From: an uncultured Acidobacteriia bacterium
GTDB lineage: Bacteria; Acidobacteriota; Terriglobia; Bryobacterales; Bryobacteraceae
NCBI GenBank assembly: GCA_903907865.1
Contig: CAIVPR010000155.1
Coordinates: 1-45,679, forward strand
Direction: 5' to 3'
DNA: 45,679 bases
The position numbers were made by a program, and so were the translations under genes. This document shows, in pieces, positions 30,922 to 38,992 of the stretch. How positions within the stretch are numbered: the stretch's first letter is position 1; the number at the start of each line of letters is the position of its first letter. The notes under the pieces are model-generated. The model made no database searches and was not told the DNA's origin. It saw only the letters and a list, made by a program, of their open reading frames with translations.

Positions 30922-33084
30922 GTGTCCAGCCCCCACTCCGAATTGACCCGCCGCGATTTCGCCCGTCGCACGGCACTTGCCACCGCCGCCCTCGCGGTCG
31001 CCCCCGCACAAGCCCTGCAGGAACCTGCCGAATGGTTTGACCGCCCCATGCGCTGGTTCCAACTCGCCTTCGTCGAGGACGATCCCGGCCGCTACGACCC
31101 CAAATTCTGGCTCGACTACTTCCGCCGCATCCACGCCGACGCTGTCTGCCTCTCGGCCGGGGGCTGCGTCGCGTTCTATCCCACCAAGGTCCCGCTCCAT
31201 TACAAGAGCAAATACCTCGGCAGCGGCGACGCGTTCGGCGAAATGGTGGCCGGGTGCCGCAAGCTCGGCATGAACGTCATCGCGCGCACCGACCCCCACG
31301 CCGCCCACCAGGACGTTTTCGACGCGCATCCCGAATGGATCGCCGTCGACGCCGAGGGCAAGAAGCGCCGCCACTGGGCCGACCCTTCGCTCTGGGTCAC
31401 CTGCGCGCTGGGTAGCTACAACTTCGGGCTGATGACCGACGTGACCATCGAAATCGTCAAGGAATACAAGGTCGACGGGGTGTTCAGCAACCGCTGGTCG
31501 GGCTCCGGCATGTGCTACTGCGAGAGTTGCAAGCGCCTTTTCCGCGAGTACTGCGAGAAGGATCTACCCCGCACCACCAACCCGCTGGACCCGACGCACC
31601 GCCAGTACGTCCTCTGGCGCGAGCAGCGGCTTTTCGACCTCTGGCGTCTCTGGGACACCGAAATCAAGAAGGTCAACCCGAACGCGGCCTTCCTCGCCAA
31701 TGCCGGGGGCGGGGCACTGAGCGATCTCGACATGAAGACCATCGGTGATCTTGCGCCAACGCTTTTCGCCGACCGCCAGGCCCGTCACGGCCTGATGGCT
31801 CCGTGGGCGAACGGCAAGAACGGCAAGGAATACGCCTCGACCATGGGCAACAAGCCCATCGGCGGCATCGTCAGCGTGGGCCTCGAGGAGCCCTACCGGT
31901 GGAAGGATTCCGTGCAGACCGCCGACGAGATCCGCCTCTGGATGGCCGACGGCGTTGCGCACAACCTGCGCCCGTGGATCACCAAGTTCAACGCCAAACC
32001 CATCGACAAGCGCTGGCTGCCGGTGGTGGAGGATTTCTACAACTGGCACTACCGGAGCGAAAAGTATCTACGGAACGAGCGGTCGCTGGCCGAGGTGGCG
32101 ATTGTCTACTCGCAGCAGACGGCGGCTTTCCACGGTGCCAAGGTCGAAGACCACACGCTGGGGTGGTACCAAGCGCTGGTGGAGGCGCGGATTCCGTTCG
32201 ACATGGTGCACGACGGGACGCTCGACGAGGAGCATCTCTCCAAGTACAAAGCGCTGATTCTACCCAGCATCGCGGCCCTGTCGGACCGTCAGTGCGGGCA
32301 ATTGACGGAATACGTGCGGCGCGGCGGCGGTTTGGTTGCCACCTTCGAGACGTCGCTTTGCGATGAGTGGGGCGTCGCGCGGAAGGATTTCGGGTTGGCC
32401 GAACTGTTCGGGGCGTCGTACGAAGGCAAAACCGACGCCCAGTTGCACAACTCCTACCTGAACTTGGAGAAGCCGCATCCGGTGACTCGCGGACTCGAAG
32501 GCGCGACGCGTATCATCAATGGCGTCAATTGGATGCATGTGAAAGCGTCAAAGCCACTTGCGGTGAATCCACTGACGCTTGTGCCGTCCTACCCGGACCT
32601 GCCGATGGAAGAGGTTTACATGCGGCAGGGCAAGACCGAGACGCCGGGAGTGTACCTACGTGAGTTCGGCAAGGGGCGCGTTGCCTACTTCCCGTTCGAC
32701 ATCGACCGCACCTTCTGGGAGGTGCTCGCCGCCGACCATGGCACGGTTCTCCGCAACGCGGCGCTGTGGGCGCATGGCGGGGAGCAGCCGTTGTCGGTGG
32801 CCGGGAAGGGGTTCCTCGACGTGTCGGTGTGGGAGCAGAAGGGGTCGGTGACCGCCCACATCGTCAACATGACAAATCCGATGGCGATGAAGGGGCCGGT
32901 GCGGGAACTGATTCCGTGCCCGCCGCAGAAGGTGCGGATTCGGGTGCCGAAGGGGAAGGCGGTGAAGGCCGTTAAGTTCCTGGTTTCAAAGTCGGTGCCG
33001 AAGTGGCGGGCGGTTGGGACGTTCATTGAAGTGGACGTGCCACCGGTGGAATTGAATGAAATAGTGGCTGTGGATTTGAGCTAG
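30922..33084 (+). CDS. Tat-exported glycoside-hydrolase-like protein
   Basis: The 720-residue protein, from GTG 30922, opens with a twin-arginine signal (TRRDFARRTALATAALAVAPAQA). It continues as a TIM-barrel-like glycosidase region of the beta-galactosidase (GH42)/alpha-L-fucosidase-related type: WFQLAFVEDDPGRYDPKFWLDYFRRIHADAVCLSAGG, MNVIARTDPHAAHQDVFDAHPEW, YKVDGVFSNRWSGSGMCYCESCKRLFREY. A later domain resembles the beta-galactosidase trimerisation domain (YKALILPSIAALSDRQCGQLTEYVRRGGGLVATFETS, about residues 445-480). The pattern CYCESCKRLF is notable for a Cys pair. Catalytic acids cannot be assigned. It follows the toxin-antitoxin pair by 59 bp and is probably a separate unit. The substrate is a polysaccharide of unknown type. 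Confidence 0.75.
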   Translation: MSSPHSELTRRDFARRTALATAALAVAPAQALQEPAEWFDRPMRWFQLAFVEDDPGRYDPKFWLDYFRRIHADAVCLSAGGCVAFYPTKVPLHYKSKYLGSGDAFGEMVAGCRKLGMNVIARTDPHAAHQDVFDAHPEWIAVDAEGKKRRHWADPSLWVTCALGSYNFGLMTDVTIEIVKEYKVDGVFSNRWSGSGMCYCESCKRLFREYCEKDLPRTTNPLDPTHRQYVLWREQRLFDLWRLWDTEIKKVNPNAAFLANAGGGALSDLDMKTIGDLAPTLFADRQARHGLMAPWANGKNGKEYASTMGNKPIGGIVSVGLEEPYRWKDSVQTADEIRLWMADGVAHNLRPWITKFNAKPIDKRWLPVVEDFYNWHYRSEKYLRNERSLAEVAIVYSQQTAAFHGAKVEDHTLGWYQALVEARIPFDMVHDGTLDEEHLSKYKALILPSIAALSDRQCGQLTEYVRRGGGLVATFETSLCDEWGVARKDFGLAELFGASYEGKTDAQLHNSYLNLEKPHPVTRGLEGATRIINGVNWMHVKASKPLAVNPLTLVPSYPDLPMEEVYMRQGKTETPGVYLREFGKGRVAYFPFDIDRTFWEVLAADHGTVLRNAALWAHGGEQPLSVAGKGFLDVSVWEQKGSVTAHIVNMTNPMAMKGPVRELIPCPPQKVRIRVPKGKAVKAVKFLVSKSVPKWRAVGTFIEVDVPPVELNEIVAVDLS

Positions 33085-33158
33085 GACGAGGGTCTTCATC
33101 ACCGCTATTCGACTACAAACGTAGTATGAAAGTCGCGCGTACCGACAATGAATAACCA

Positions 33159-33187
33159 TTGACACGACCGCCTTCTCGCGTTATGCT
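33159..33187 (+). promoter_or_regulatory. Strong sigma-70 promoter of the cupredoxin/oxidase pair
   Basis: A perfect TTGACA (33159-33164), a 17-bp spacer and TATGCT (33182-33187) precede the small cupredoxin-like gene. Transcription would start near 33194, giving a 30-base leader to ATG 33224. This is one of the clearest promoters in the window. Confidence 0.75.
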
Positions 33188-33223
33188 CACCTAGAGCGTT
33201 ACAAGCAAAGAGGCGGAAGACTC

Positions 33224-33523
33224 ATGGCAATTATCAACATCATACGGAACGCAAACGGGGTGTCGGCAGATCCCCCAAGCGTGACAATCGCGAAAAACGA
33301 GGCGGTATATTTCGCCAACCTGGACACCCACAGCGCGCACCAGCCGACCCAGGCCGGCCAAGCCAAGGATTACTGGTTCGACTACACGATCCCTGCCGCC
33401 GTCGAGGGCCAGGACGCGGCAACCAGTCCGGCACTGAACCTACCGCCCACAGGCGCGCCTGTCAGTTTTGTAATTGACGCCGGATCGACCGCAGGCGGCA
33501 CCATCATTCTGCAGACAGCCTAA
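33224..33523 (+). CDS. Small cupredoxin-like protein without Cys
   Basis: The 99-residue protein has the beta-strand pattern of a small cupredoxin: SVTIAKNEAVYFANLDTHSAHQPTQ (strand, then the H-S-A-H turn where blue-copper proteins carry their first His), and the final strand GTIILQTA. However, it contains no cysteine and no methionine after the start, so the usual type 1 copper site (His-Cys-His-Met) cannot form. There is no signal peptide. It lies 22 bp before the multicopper oxidase gene, behind a shared strong promoter. It may bind the oxidase or another metal through the His pair. Classification as cupredoxin-like is inference. Confidence 0.55.
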   Translation: MAIINIIRNANGVSADPPSVTIAKNEAVYFANLDTHSAHQPTQAGQAKDYWFDYTIPAAVEGQDAATSPALNLPPTGAPVSFVIDAGSTAGGTIILQTA

Positions 33524-33545
33524 GCAATTTCCGAGGACAACAGCC

Positions 33546-35744
33546 ATGAACCAACCAGAATCGATTCAGCGCCCTGTCGGCAAGGCCACGCGGCGGAATT
33601 TCCTTCAAACAACCGCAGCCTTGGTCGCCGGCACCGGAATGGCGGGACTTCTAGAAGTTTCTCCGGTGGACGCACAGGCACCAGCAGCGGCACCAGCCGA
33701 ACTCCAGTCCATCGGCCAACTGACGACAGGCTCGGGCAAGATCCTCCGGGCGACGATTGCTGTCAAGAATGAGCGGCGCCTCGCCGACGGCGTGAAGCTG
33801 CCTCCGGGCGTCCAAGCCCCGATGATGCGCTACTTCGAGGGCAAGACCAGCGCCGGGGCATCCGTTTGGCCGCCCAATCATGACGCCTCCCAGCCCGGCG
33901 CGGCGCTGCCGGGCCCCACGCTGCGGGCCGCCGTCGGCGACCGCGTGGAACTGGCGTTTCTGAATATGGTCAACACGGCTCAGTTCCCCGGCGGGAGCAT
34001 CGACAACGCCGAAATCGGCCTGGGCAACGGCTGCGACAACTTGACGAATGCCACGGTCACGCCCCCGGTCAAGAACTGGTATCCGACCACGCGCGGCGAC
34101 GATTTCCCGAATTGCTTCCACGGTTCCAGCACGGCCAACCTCCACTTCCACGGAACCCACGTGACGCCTGGCACTTTCGGCGACAACGTCCTTGTCCAGA
34201 TCCGACCGATTCCGGCCACAACGGCGGCCAGTCCGAACTGGGAGAAGTCGGTCAACGCGGAGTTCGACAAGATCTTCAAGAAGTTCGAGACGTCGGAACC
34301 GGCCAACTGGAAGGCCGTCGAGCAGGCTTCCGGTCCGGCGGGGTGGACCGCCCAGCAGAAGGTGTTGCTGGATCAGTACGACAAGACCGCCCCATGGCAG
34401 GGTGGCCGGGGCCTGCCGCCGAAGGAACGCCTCGCACCCAAGAATGAGGCGTTGGTCGCGGCGGGACAATGGCCCGAGTTCTTCATCGGTTCCTATCCCA
34501 CCACGTTCGAGATCACCGAGGCGGGCAAGCCGCTCCAGATTGCTTCGAACATGCCCGGAATGAACCACACCCCGATCGCGAAGAAGGGGCAGATGCCCGG
34601 TACCCACTGGTACCACGCACACAAGCACGGCTCCACCGCGATCAACCTCTTCAATGGACTTTCCGGTGCCTTCATCATCGAGGGCGACTACGACAAGGGC
34701 CTGAAGAAGATCTACCCGGCGGGCTTGGTGGAGCATGTCATGGTCGTCCAGAACATCACCGACCTGCCCAGCTTGGAGCGAGCCAACCGTGTCGGTCCCA
34801 CGGTTGTCGTGAATGGCCAGAACAAGCCCAAGGTCACGATGAAGCCCAACGAAGTCCAGTTGTGGCGGATTGTCAACGGAACCGTCAACAAGAACATCCC
34901 CGTGGCATTTGTGCCGGTTGTCACGACGTCACCCGCAGTGCAGTTTGTCCAGACTGCCCAGGACGGAGTCCAATTGCATCCGGATAATTTCGCGAGCCAG
35001 TTGCTCCTCAAGGTGGATTCGGGGAACACGCCGATTCTAGCTCCCGGGAACCGGATCGACATCCTGGTGAAGGCCCCGGCCACACCCGGAGCCACCTATA
35101 CCTTCGGCACCGGCGTCATGGGCCTCAGTTTGCTAGTCGGCACTGGTGACGCCAACATGAACCTCCCGAGCGCCTCGGACTACGCCACGAACCTGCCGTT
35201 TCCGGCGTTCATGACCAACATCAGCCCCGACGACATCCACATCTACCGCACGCTGGATTTTGGCTGGGAACCTGGGCGCGTCACAACGGGAACGGGCGCG
35301 AACAACACCGGGACCGGGCCGCATTTCACGATCAACAACAAGCAGTTCGCCGGGGAACACTTCGACGAAACCATGGTGCTGGGGGACTCCGAGGAGTGGA
35401 CCCTGTACAATTCGACGTCCATTCCGCACCCGTTCCACATCCACATCAACCCCTTCCAAGTGGTTGAGATCTTCAATCCGAACGTGACGACCCAGCCCGT
35501 CGTGCCCACCGCAAATCCGGTGTGGGCGGATGTGATCGCCATTCCGCCAGCGTTGTTGGACACGAACGGCAATGTGGTCCTCAAGGACGGCAAGCCTGCA
35601 CAGAAGGGCTATGTCAAAATCCGCCAGAAGTTCGAGGATTTTGCCGGTGCCTTCGTGCTGCACTGCCACATCTTGGCGCACGAGGACCGCGGAATGATGC
35701 AACTCGTGCAAGTGATCGATCCTGTGACAATGCACACGCACTAG
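33546..35744 (+). CDS. Tat-exported multicopper oxidase
   Basis: Multicopper oxidases take electrons from a substrate at a type 1 copper and reduce O2 to water at a trinuclear site. The 732-residue protein has a Tat signal (ATRRNFLQTTAALVAGTG) and the four copper motifs: HFHGTH (His200/202/205), HWYHAHKHG (His354/357/359/361), HPFHIH (His628-633) and HCHILAHEDRGMM (His706, Cys707, His708, His712 and Met ligand near 717). The distance between the first two motifs is about 150 residues, several times the usual ~40, because of a Pro/Lys-rich helical insert (about 220-340). A shared promoter upstream also drives the cupredoxin-like gene. The substrate is unknown: laccase-like, cuprous, manganese or bilirubin oxidase are possible. 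Confidence 0.93.
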   Translation: MNQPESIQRPVGKATRRNFLQTTAALVAGTGMAGLLEVSPVDAQAPAAAPAELQSIGQLTTGSGKILRATIAVKNERRLADGVKLPPGVQAPMMRYFEGKTSAGASVWPPNHDASQPGAALPGPTLRAAVGDRVELAFLNMVNTAQFPGGSIDNAEIGLGNGCDNLTNATVTPPVKNWYPTTRGDDFPNCFHGSSTANLHFHGTHVTPGTFGDNVLVQIRPIPATTAASPNWEKSVNAEFDKIFKKFETSEPANWKAVEQASGPAGWTAQQKVLLDQYDKTAPWQGGRGLPPKERLAPKNEALVAAGQWPEFFIGSYPTTFEITEAGKPLQIASNMPGMNHTPIAKKGQMPGTHWYHAHKHGSTAINLFNGLSGAFIIEGDYDKGLKKIYPAGLVEHVMVVQNITDLPSLERANRVGPTVVVNGQNKPKVTMKPNEVQLWRIVNGTVNKNIPVAFVPVVTTSPAVQFVQTAQDGVQLHPDNFASQLLLKVDSGNTPILAPGNRIDILVKAPATPGATYTFGTGVMGLSLLVGTGDANMNLPSASDYATNLPFPAFMTNISPDDIHIYRTLDFGWEPGRVTTGTGANNTGTGPHFTINNKQFAGEHFDETMVLGDSEEWTLYNSTSIPHPFHIHINPFQVVEIFNPNVTTQPVVPTANPVWADVIAIPPALLDTNGNVVLKDGKPAQKGYVKIRQKFEDFAGAFVLHCHILAHEDRGMMQLVQVIDPVTMHTH

Positions 35745-35766
35745 AGTGAAACAACTTCGCATGGCT

Positions 35767-35846
35767 CGAACAAACACTCCCTTGCGGTCGTGGCTCGGTA
35801 ACATGCTGATGCCGCCGAGCCGCGAACGCGAGGGAGCGTTTGTTCG
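35767..35846. repeat. Long near-perfect palindrome (dispersed-repeat candidate)
   Basis: Two 32-base arms (35767-35798 and 35815-35846) are inverted copies with 28 of 32 positions complementary; as plus-strand RNA two of the four differences become G-U wobbles. The 16-base loop spans 35799-35814. It lies between two convergent genes (multicopper oxidase and acyltransferase). The stem is too long, and has no T-run, for a simple terminator. Its CGAGGGAGCG / GAGCCGCGA core resembles dispersed palindromic repeats of acidobacterial genomes as I recall them. Confidence 0.75.
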
Positions 35847-35873
35847 GGGACCGAAAATGCGCAGTCGCCTGCG

Positions 35874-36977
35874 CTAGTCGCCCGAGACGCGTGATCGGGC
35901 TGAGGCGGTTCCCTGCGACGAGAACCACGCCCGTACGTCGGCCCAATTCGTGCTGCAATACGAGCCTGCCAGCATAAACAATATGACGGCCACGGCCATG
36001 ACGGCGGTCGTTGCAACCGGTAGGTTTTCCTTGAAGAACCACAGCCATTTGCCGTACACCAACTCCACGTGCACCCAGTAGACGAACAGGCTGGAGGTGC
36101 CGAATTGGCGCACCCAATTCCAACGCGTCGCGGACATCCCGAGGTTCCACACATAGGCGAAGGCCATCAGCATCAACACCGTCCCGGCCTTGATGAAGAT
36201 CAGCGCGGGTCCGTCGAACCAGAAGTCGGCGTTCGGGTAGATGGTCAAGGACATCTGGGACATCGACCACGCCCCGAACGCAATCGCGAGGCCGCCCCAG
36301 CCGAACCACATCATCGCCGCTGTCACGTCGGTCGGGCGCAGTTTCCGCAGAATGCTTCCCACCGCCAAACCATATGCGACGAACGACGCCCACGGGAAGA
36401 TGCCGAAATGCAGGTGGTCGGGGACGAAGTAGTGCAGTACGGGCCCCGGCACCACGCCAAACGAGCCCGAGATGTTTGCCGCGGAGACTACCGGTGTTGC
36501 CAGCGCGATGGCCGTCCCGAGGATCGCGCATAGCCGCATCCGCTCGACCGTGGTGAAGAACGCCATCGGAGCCAGCAGCAGCAGCGAAATGCCCATGACG
36601 TTCAGCACGTCCACGCGCAATAGGTCGGTCCACGGGCTCTTGTCGACGGAGAACAGCCACTGCTGGAGCCGGAACGCGAAGGCGACCGCGAACAGGTAGC
36701 CGGAGCGGCGGGCGGCGGCCCGGACGCGCTCGACGCCCGTCCGGCCCCGGCGTTCGAGGCCGTCCATCAGGAAGGCGAAAGTGACTCCGAGGAGAAATAG
36801 GAAGATTGCCGGAGGCATGCCGCCGACGAATTGGGAGATTCGGTAGGATCCGCCATCGCGCAGCTCCGGCTTCAGGAACGAATGGAAGACGTGCCCTTGG
36901 AGCATGATCACAGCCGCAAGGCCCCTCAGCCAGTCCAAGTACAACAGCCGGTTTGCGGGAGATTTCGACGGGGTCAT
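35874..36977 (-). CDS. Integral membrane acyltransferase-like protein
   Basis: The 367-residue protein has about ten hydrophobic helices and an N-terminal motif RLLYLDWLRGLAAVIMLQGHVFHSF, where the His after the L-D-x-x-R-G-L-A stretch is the catalytic-type His of DUF1624/HGSNAT and acyltransferase-3 families. These transfer acyl groups to sugars or glycans across the inner membrane. The C-terminus (FGTSSLFVYWVHVELVYG) is also family-like. ATG 36977 is chosen because it begins just before the first helix. It lies 28 bp after the LolA-like gene in the same direction and is the last gene of this operon. The substrate is unknown. Confidence 0.8.
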   Translation of the reverse strand: MTPSKSPANRLLYLDWLRGLAAVIMLQGHVFHSFLKPELRDGGSYRISQFVGGMPPAIFLFLLGVTFAFLMDGLERRGRTGVERVRAAARRSGYLFAVAFAFRLQQWLFSVDKSPWTDLLRVDVLNVMGISLLLLAPMAFFTTVERMRLCAILGTAIALATPVVSAANISGSFGVVPGPVLHYFVPDHLHFGIFPWASFVAYGLAVGSILRKLRPTDVTAAMMWFGWGGLAIAFGAWSMSQMSLTIYPNADFWFDGPALIFIKAGTVLMLMAFAYVWNLGMSATRWNWVRQFGTSSLFVYWVHVELVYGKWLWFFKENLPVATTAVMAVAVILFMLAGSYCSTNWADVRAWFSSQGTASARSRVSGD

Positions 36978-37005
36978 GCTTGGAGGGAAGGGTTCGACCT
37001 GAGCG

Positions 37006-37719
37006 CTACTTGCCCACCTGTTGAATCTGAACACCTTTTGGTGTGTTGAGTTTCATGTCGCGGTCCAAAAGCATGGGGTTCAACTTGAGACCCGTGTAGT
37101 TGACCTGCGTGTAGTCGCCCGCGCCCGAGGTCGTTAGTCGCTGCTGCACGGGGCAGCCCAAGGCATCGGAGATCCAGAGGTCCGCCTGCTTGATGTTCTG
37201 CAGGACTTCCTTTTCCTTGGGAATGAGCTTGATGTGCGAAGTCGGTTGGCCGTCAATCTTCTCGGCCCCGATGTAGGAGACGTCGTAGTGCGACTTGATC
37301 TCAGAACTCTCGGCCCCGAAACCGAGCAGCAGACCTTGTTCGACGGTGGCGCGCTTGTTGCGGAGGTCGTAGACCTGCACCACACGGGCCTTGGGCATGT
37401 AGAGGCGGAGTTCGCCGTCGCCGATGGCCACGGCCTTCTGGTTGGGCTGGGTGTATTCGACGAAGATGCGCGTGTCTCCAGCCTTTTCGCGCTTCAGTTT
37501 CATGGTGCCGTTGTCGAATGAATCGTCGTTGACTGCTGCGACGTGGACCATCTGGCGGATGGAGGCAGTGACGCCTTTGAATTGCTTCGCGGCCTTGTCC
37601 ATGCGGCCGAAGACCGCGTCGAGGGACTGGGCGCTGGCGGGAACGGCGAATAGGGCACTGGCGGGAACAGCCAGGAGGGCGCTTACGACGAGGTGGCGCA
37701 GATTCATGGGAAGATTCAT
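37006..37719 (-). CDS. LolA-like outer-membrane lipoprotein carrier protein
   Basis: The 237-residue protein has a signal peptide containing a small internal repeat (AVPASALFAVPASA), with cleavage likely after ASAQS. The mature part has the half-barrel lipoprotein-carrier pattern: LDAVFGRMDKAAKQFKGVTASIRQ, then KAVAIGDGELRLYMPKARVVQVYDL and, at the end, LTTSGAGDYTQVNYTGLKLN. LolA/LppX-type proteins carry lipids or lipoproteins across the periplasm. A partner LolB or transporter is not in the window. A second ATG at 37707 is possible. It sits between the 118-residue membrane protein and the acyltransferase, suggesting lipid handling. Confidence 0.8.
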   Translation of the reverse strand: MNLPMNLRHLVVSALLAVPASALFAVPASAQSLDAVFGRMDKAAKQFKGVTASIRQMVHVAAVNDDSFDNGTMKLKREKAGDTRIFVEYTQPNQKAVAIGDGELRLYMPKARVVQVYDLRNKRATVEQGLLLGFGAESSEIKSHYDVSYIGAEKIDGQPTSHIKLIPKEKEVLQNIKQADLWISDALGCPVQQRLTTSGAGDYTQVNYTGLKLNPMLLDRDMKLNTPKGVQIQQVGK

Positions 37720-37735
37720 TTCACGTTGCTTGCGC

Positions 37736-38092
37736 CTACGGTTTTGCCCACGCCAAATACCCTTTGACCTCGTGTTCGGAGTCGAAAATAGGTTCGATGC
37801 GGGTCAGGACGATCTGCTTTTTCCCCGTCCTCTGTGCCAGGACCTTGCCCAACTCCGGTAGACGTGCGGACTCGCTGATAGGGCTCACCAATTCCGGCTC
37901 GATCCAGAAGGCCGACTCGCCCGGACCCGGGAGGGACATGACCTGGGTGGCGTGGGGGATTCGGGGCTGGTCGTGGAACCAGTCGCGGGGGGCGAAAGCT
38001 ATGAATGCTATGAGCGCGCCGCACATCACGTCGTACTGCCACGAACCGCGCGGGAAGTCCCACATGATGAAGCGTTTGAGGCCACGGAACAC
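37736..38092 (-). CDS. Small membrane protein of unknown function
   Basis: The 118-residue protein, from GTG 38092, has one hydrophobic segment (YDVMCGALIAFIAFAP, about residues 20-36) after a basic N-terminus (FRGLKRFIMWDFPRGSW). A soluble C-terminal part follows (about 50-118) ending KGYLAWAKP. I recognise no domain, though the opening WDFPRGSWQYD is striking and looks conserved. It is the first gene of the operon with the LolA-like protein (16 bp downstream) and the acyltransferase. Confidence 0.75.
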   Translation of the reverse strand: MFRGLKRFIMWDFPRGSWQYDVMCGALIAFIAFAPRDWFHDQPRIPHATQVMSLPGPGESAFWIEPELVSPISESARLPELGKVLAQRTGKKQIVLTRIEPIFDSEHEVKGYLAWAKP

Positions 38093-38157
38093 GATTTCAG
38101 TTTATCTTACGGGCTGTGGGGCGCTCATTCTTCGATGAGAATATGCTGCGGTAGTCC

Positions 38158-38523
38158 TTAGTGGCCTTCGCTGACGTAGTTGCGGTTCCACTCCGGGATG
38201 TACACGGTGACATCCCCTTTCACCACCGCCTGGCAGCCGAGCCGCGAGTTCAACTGGAAGTCCGCAGCCTGTTCCACGCGGTCGAGTTCGTCGTCGTCCG
38301 CCTCCGAGAGGTTGTTCACACCTTGCTTGGCCACCACGTGGCAAGTGGTGCAGGCGCAACTGCCCCCGCAGGCGTGCTCCAGATGGAAGCCGAAATTCAT
38401 CGCGACATCCAGCAACGATCCCGGCAGCCCGTGATCCTTGTACGGGAGCTTGCCTTCTTCGAACTCGAATGTCTCGTTGGCGGGCAGGAAGGTGACTTTA
38501 ATCAGCTTGGACACTTTCTTCAT
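38158..38523 (-). CDS. fdx: Isc-type [2Fe-2S] ferredoxin
   Basis: The 121-residue protein has the cysteine spacing of Isc ferredoxins: Cys52-x5-Cys58-x2-Cys61-x35-Cys97 (HACGGSCACTTCHVV and RLGCQAV), with the extra Cys56 also seen in the E. coli protein. The N-terminus is KVSKLIKVTFLPANETFEFEEGK, and the C-terminus ends VTVYIPEWNRNYVSEGH with the tail typical of this group. It serves as an electron donor for Fe-S cluster assembly or biosynthetic oxygenases. ATG 38523 is preferred because upstream codons have no family match. No isc genes are near, so it is an orphan. Confidence 0.9.
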   Translation of the reverse strand: MKKVSKLIKVTFLPANETFEFEEGKLPYKDHGLPGSLLDVAMNFGFHLEHACGGSCACTTCHVVAKQGVNNLSEADDDELDRVEQAADFQLNSRLGCQAVVKGDVTVYIPEWNRNYVSEGH

Positions 38524-38543
38524 TGTACCGGGCGAGAAACCGC

Positions 38544-38572
38544 TTGACACCCCGACGGGTGCATGTTAATTT
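38544..38572 (+). promoter_or_regulatory. Promoter of the BlaI-like gene, leaderless candidate
   Basis: TTGACA (38544-38549), a 17-bp spacer and TAATTT (38567-38572) lie directly before ATG 38579, so transcription would begin at or about the start codon. GTTAATTTTTA (38565-38575) overlaps the -10 box and recurs as GTTAAATTTTA (38584-38594) inside the coding start, 19 bp apart. This pair may be an operator for the encoded repressor. Confidence 0.55.
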
Positions 38573-38578
38573 TTAAGC

Positions 38579-38992
38579 ATGGAGTTAAATTTTACGCAAG
38601 CGGAGTCCGGCCTCAGTCGGCGCGAGCGTCAAATCATGGACATCCTCTTCGCCACGGGCCGCGCCACGGGCCAGGAGATCCTGGAGCGCCTGCCGGACGA
38701 CCCCAGTTACTCGTCGGTCCGGACCATCTTGCGCATCCTCGAACGCAAAGGGCATATCCGGCATATCGAGGAGGGCCTGAAGTACGTCTATCTCCCGGTT
38801 GTGGCGGCGGAGACGGCGCGGAAGTCGGCCATGGAACGGATGGTTTCCACGTTCTTCAACGGGTCGGCGCGCGCGGCAGTCGCGGCGTTTTTGGACCCAG
38901 CCGAGGAGCGGCTGTCGCGGGCGGATCTGGAAGAGTTGGAAGCGTTGATCCGGCAGGCCAAGGCCAAGGCCGGGACGGAGGTTGAGAAATGA
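38579..38992 (+). CDS. BlaI/MecI/CopY family repressor
   Basis: The 137-residue protein has the winged-helix of BlaI/MecI regulators: LSRRERQIMDILFATGRATGQEILERLPDDPSYSSVRTILRILERKGHIRHIEEGLKYVYLP (residues 12-75), followed by a helical dimerisation domain (KSAMERMVSTFFNGSARAAVAAFLD). The M56 protease gene overlaps its stop by 4 bp. In BlaR/BlaI systems a signal-activated protease cleaves the repressor, inducing target genes. Here the target is unknown; no beta-lactamase is near, though an exported lipoprotein and a penicillin-binding protein follow. It is likely autoregulated. Confidence 0.9.
   Translation: MELNFTQAESGLSRRERQIMDILFATGRATGQEILERLPDDPSYSSVRTILRILERKGHIRHIEEGLKYVYLPVVAAETARKSAMERMVSTFFNGSARAAVAAFLDPAEERLSRADLEELEALIRQAKAKAGTEVEK

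Noticed and set aside
35767-35846. Integron attC site or simple terminator
   Set aside because: There are no attC-type core sites or integrase, and no T-run follows the stem; a dispersed palindrome fits better.
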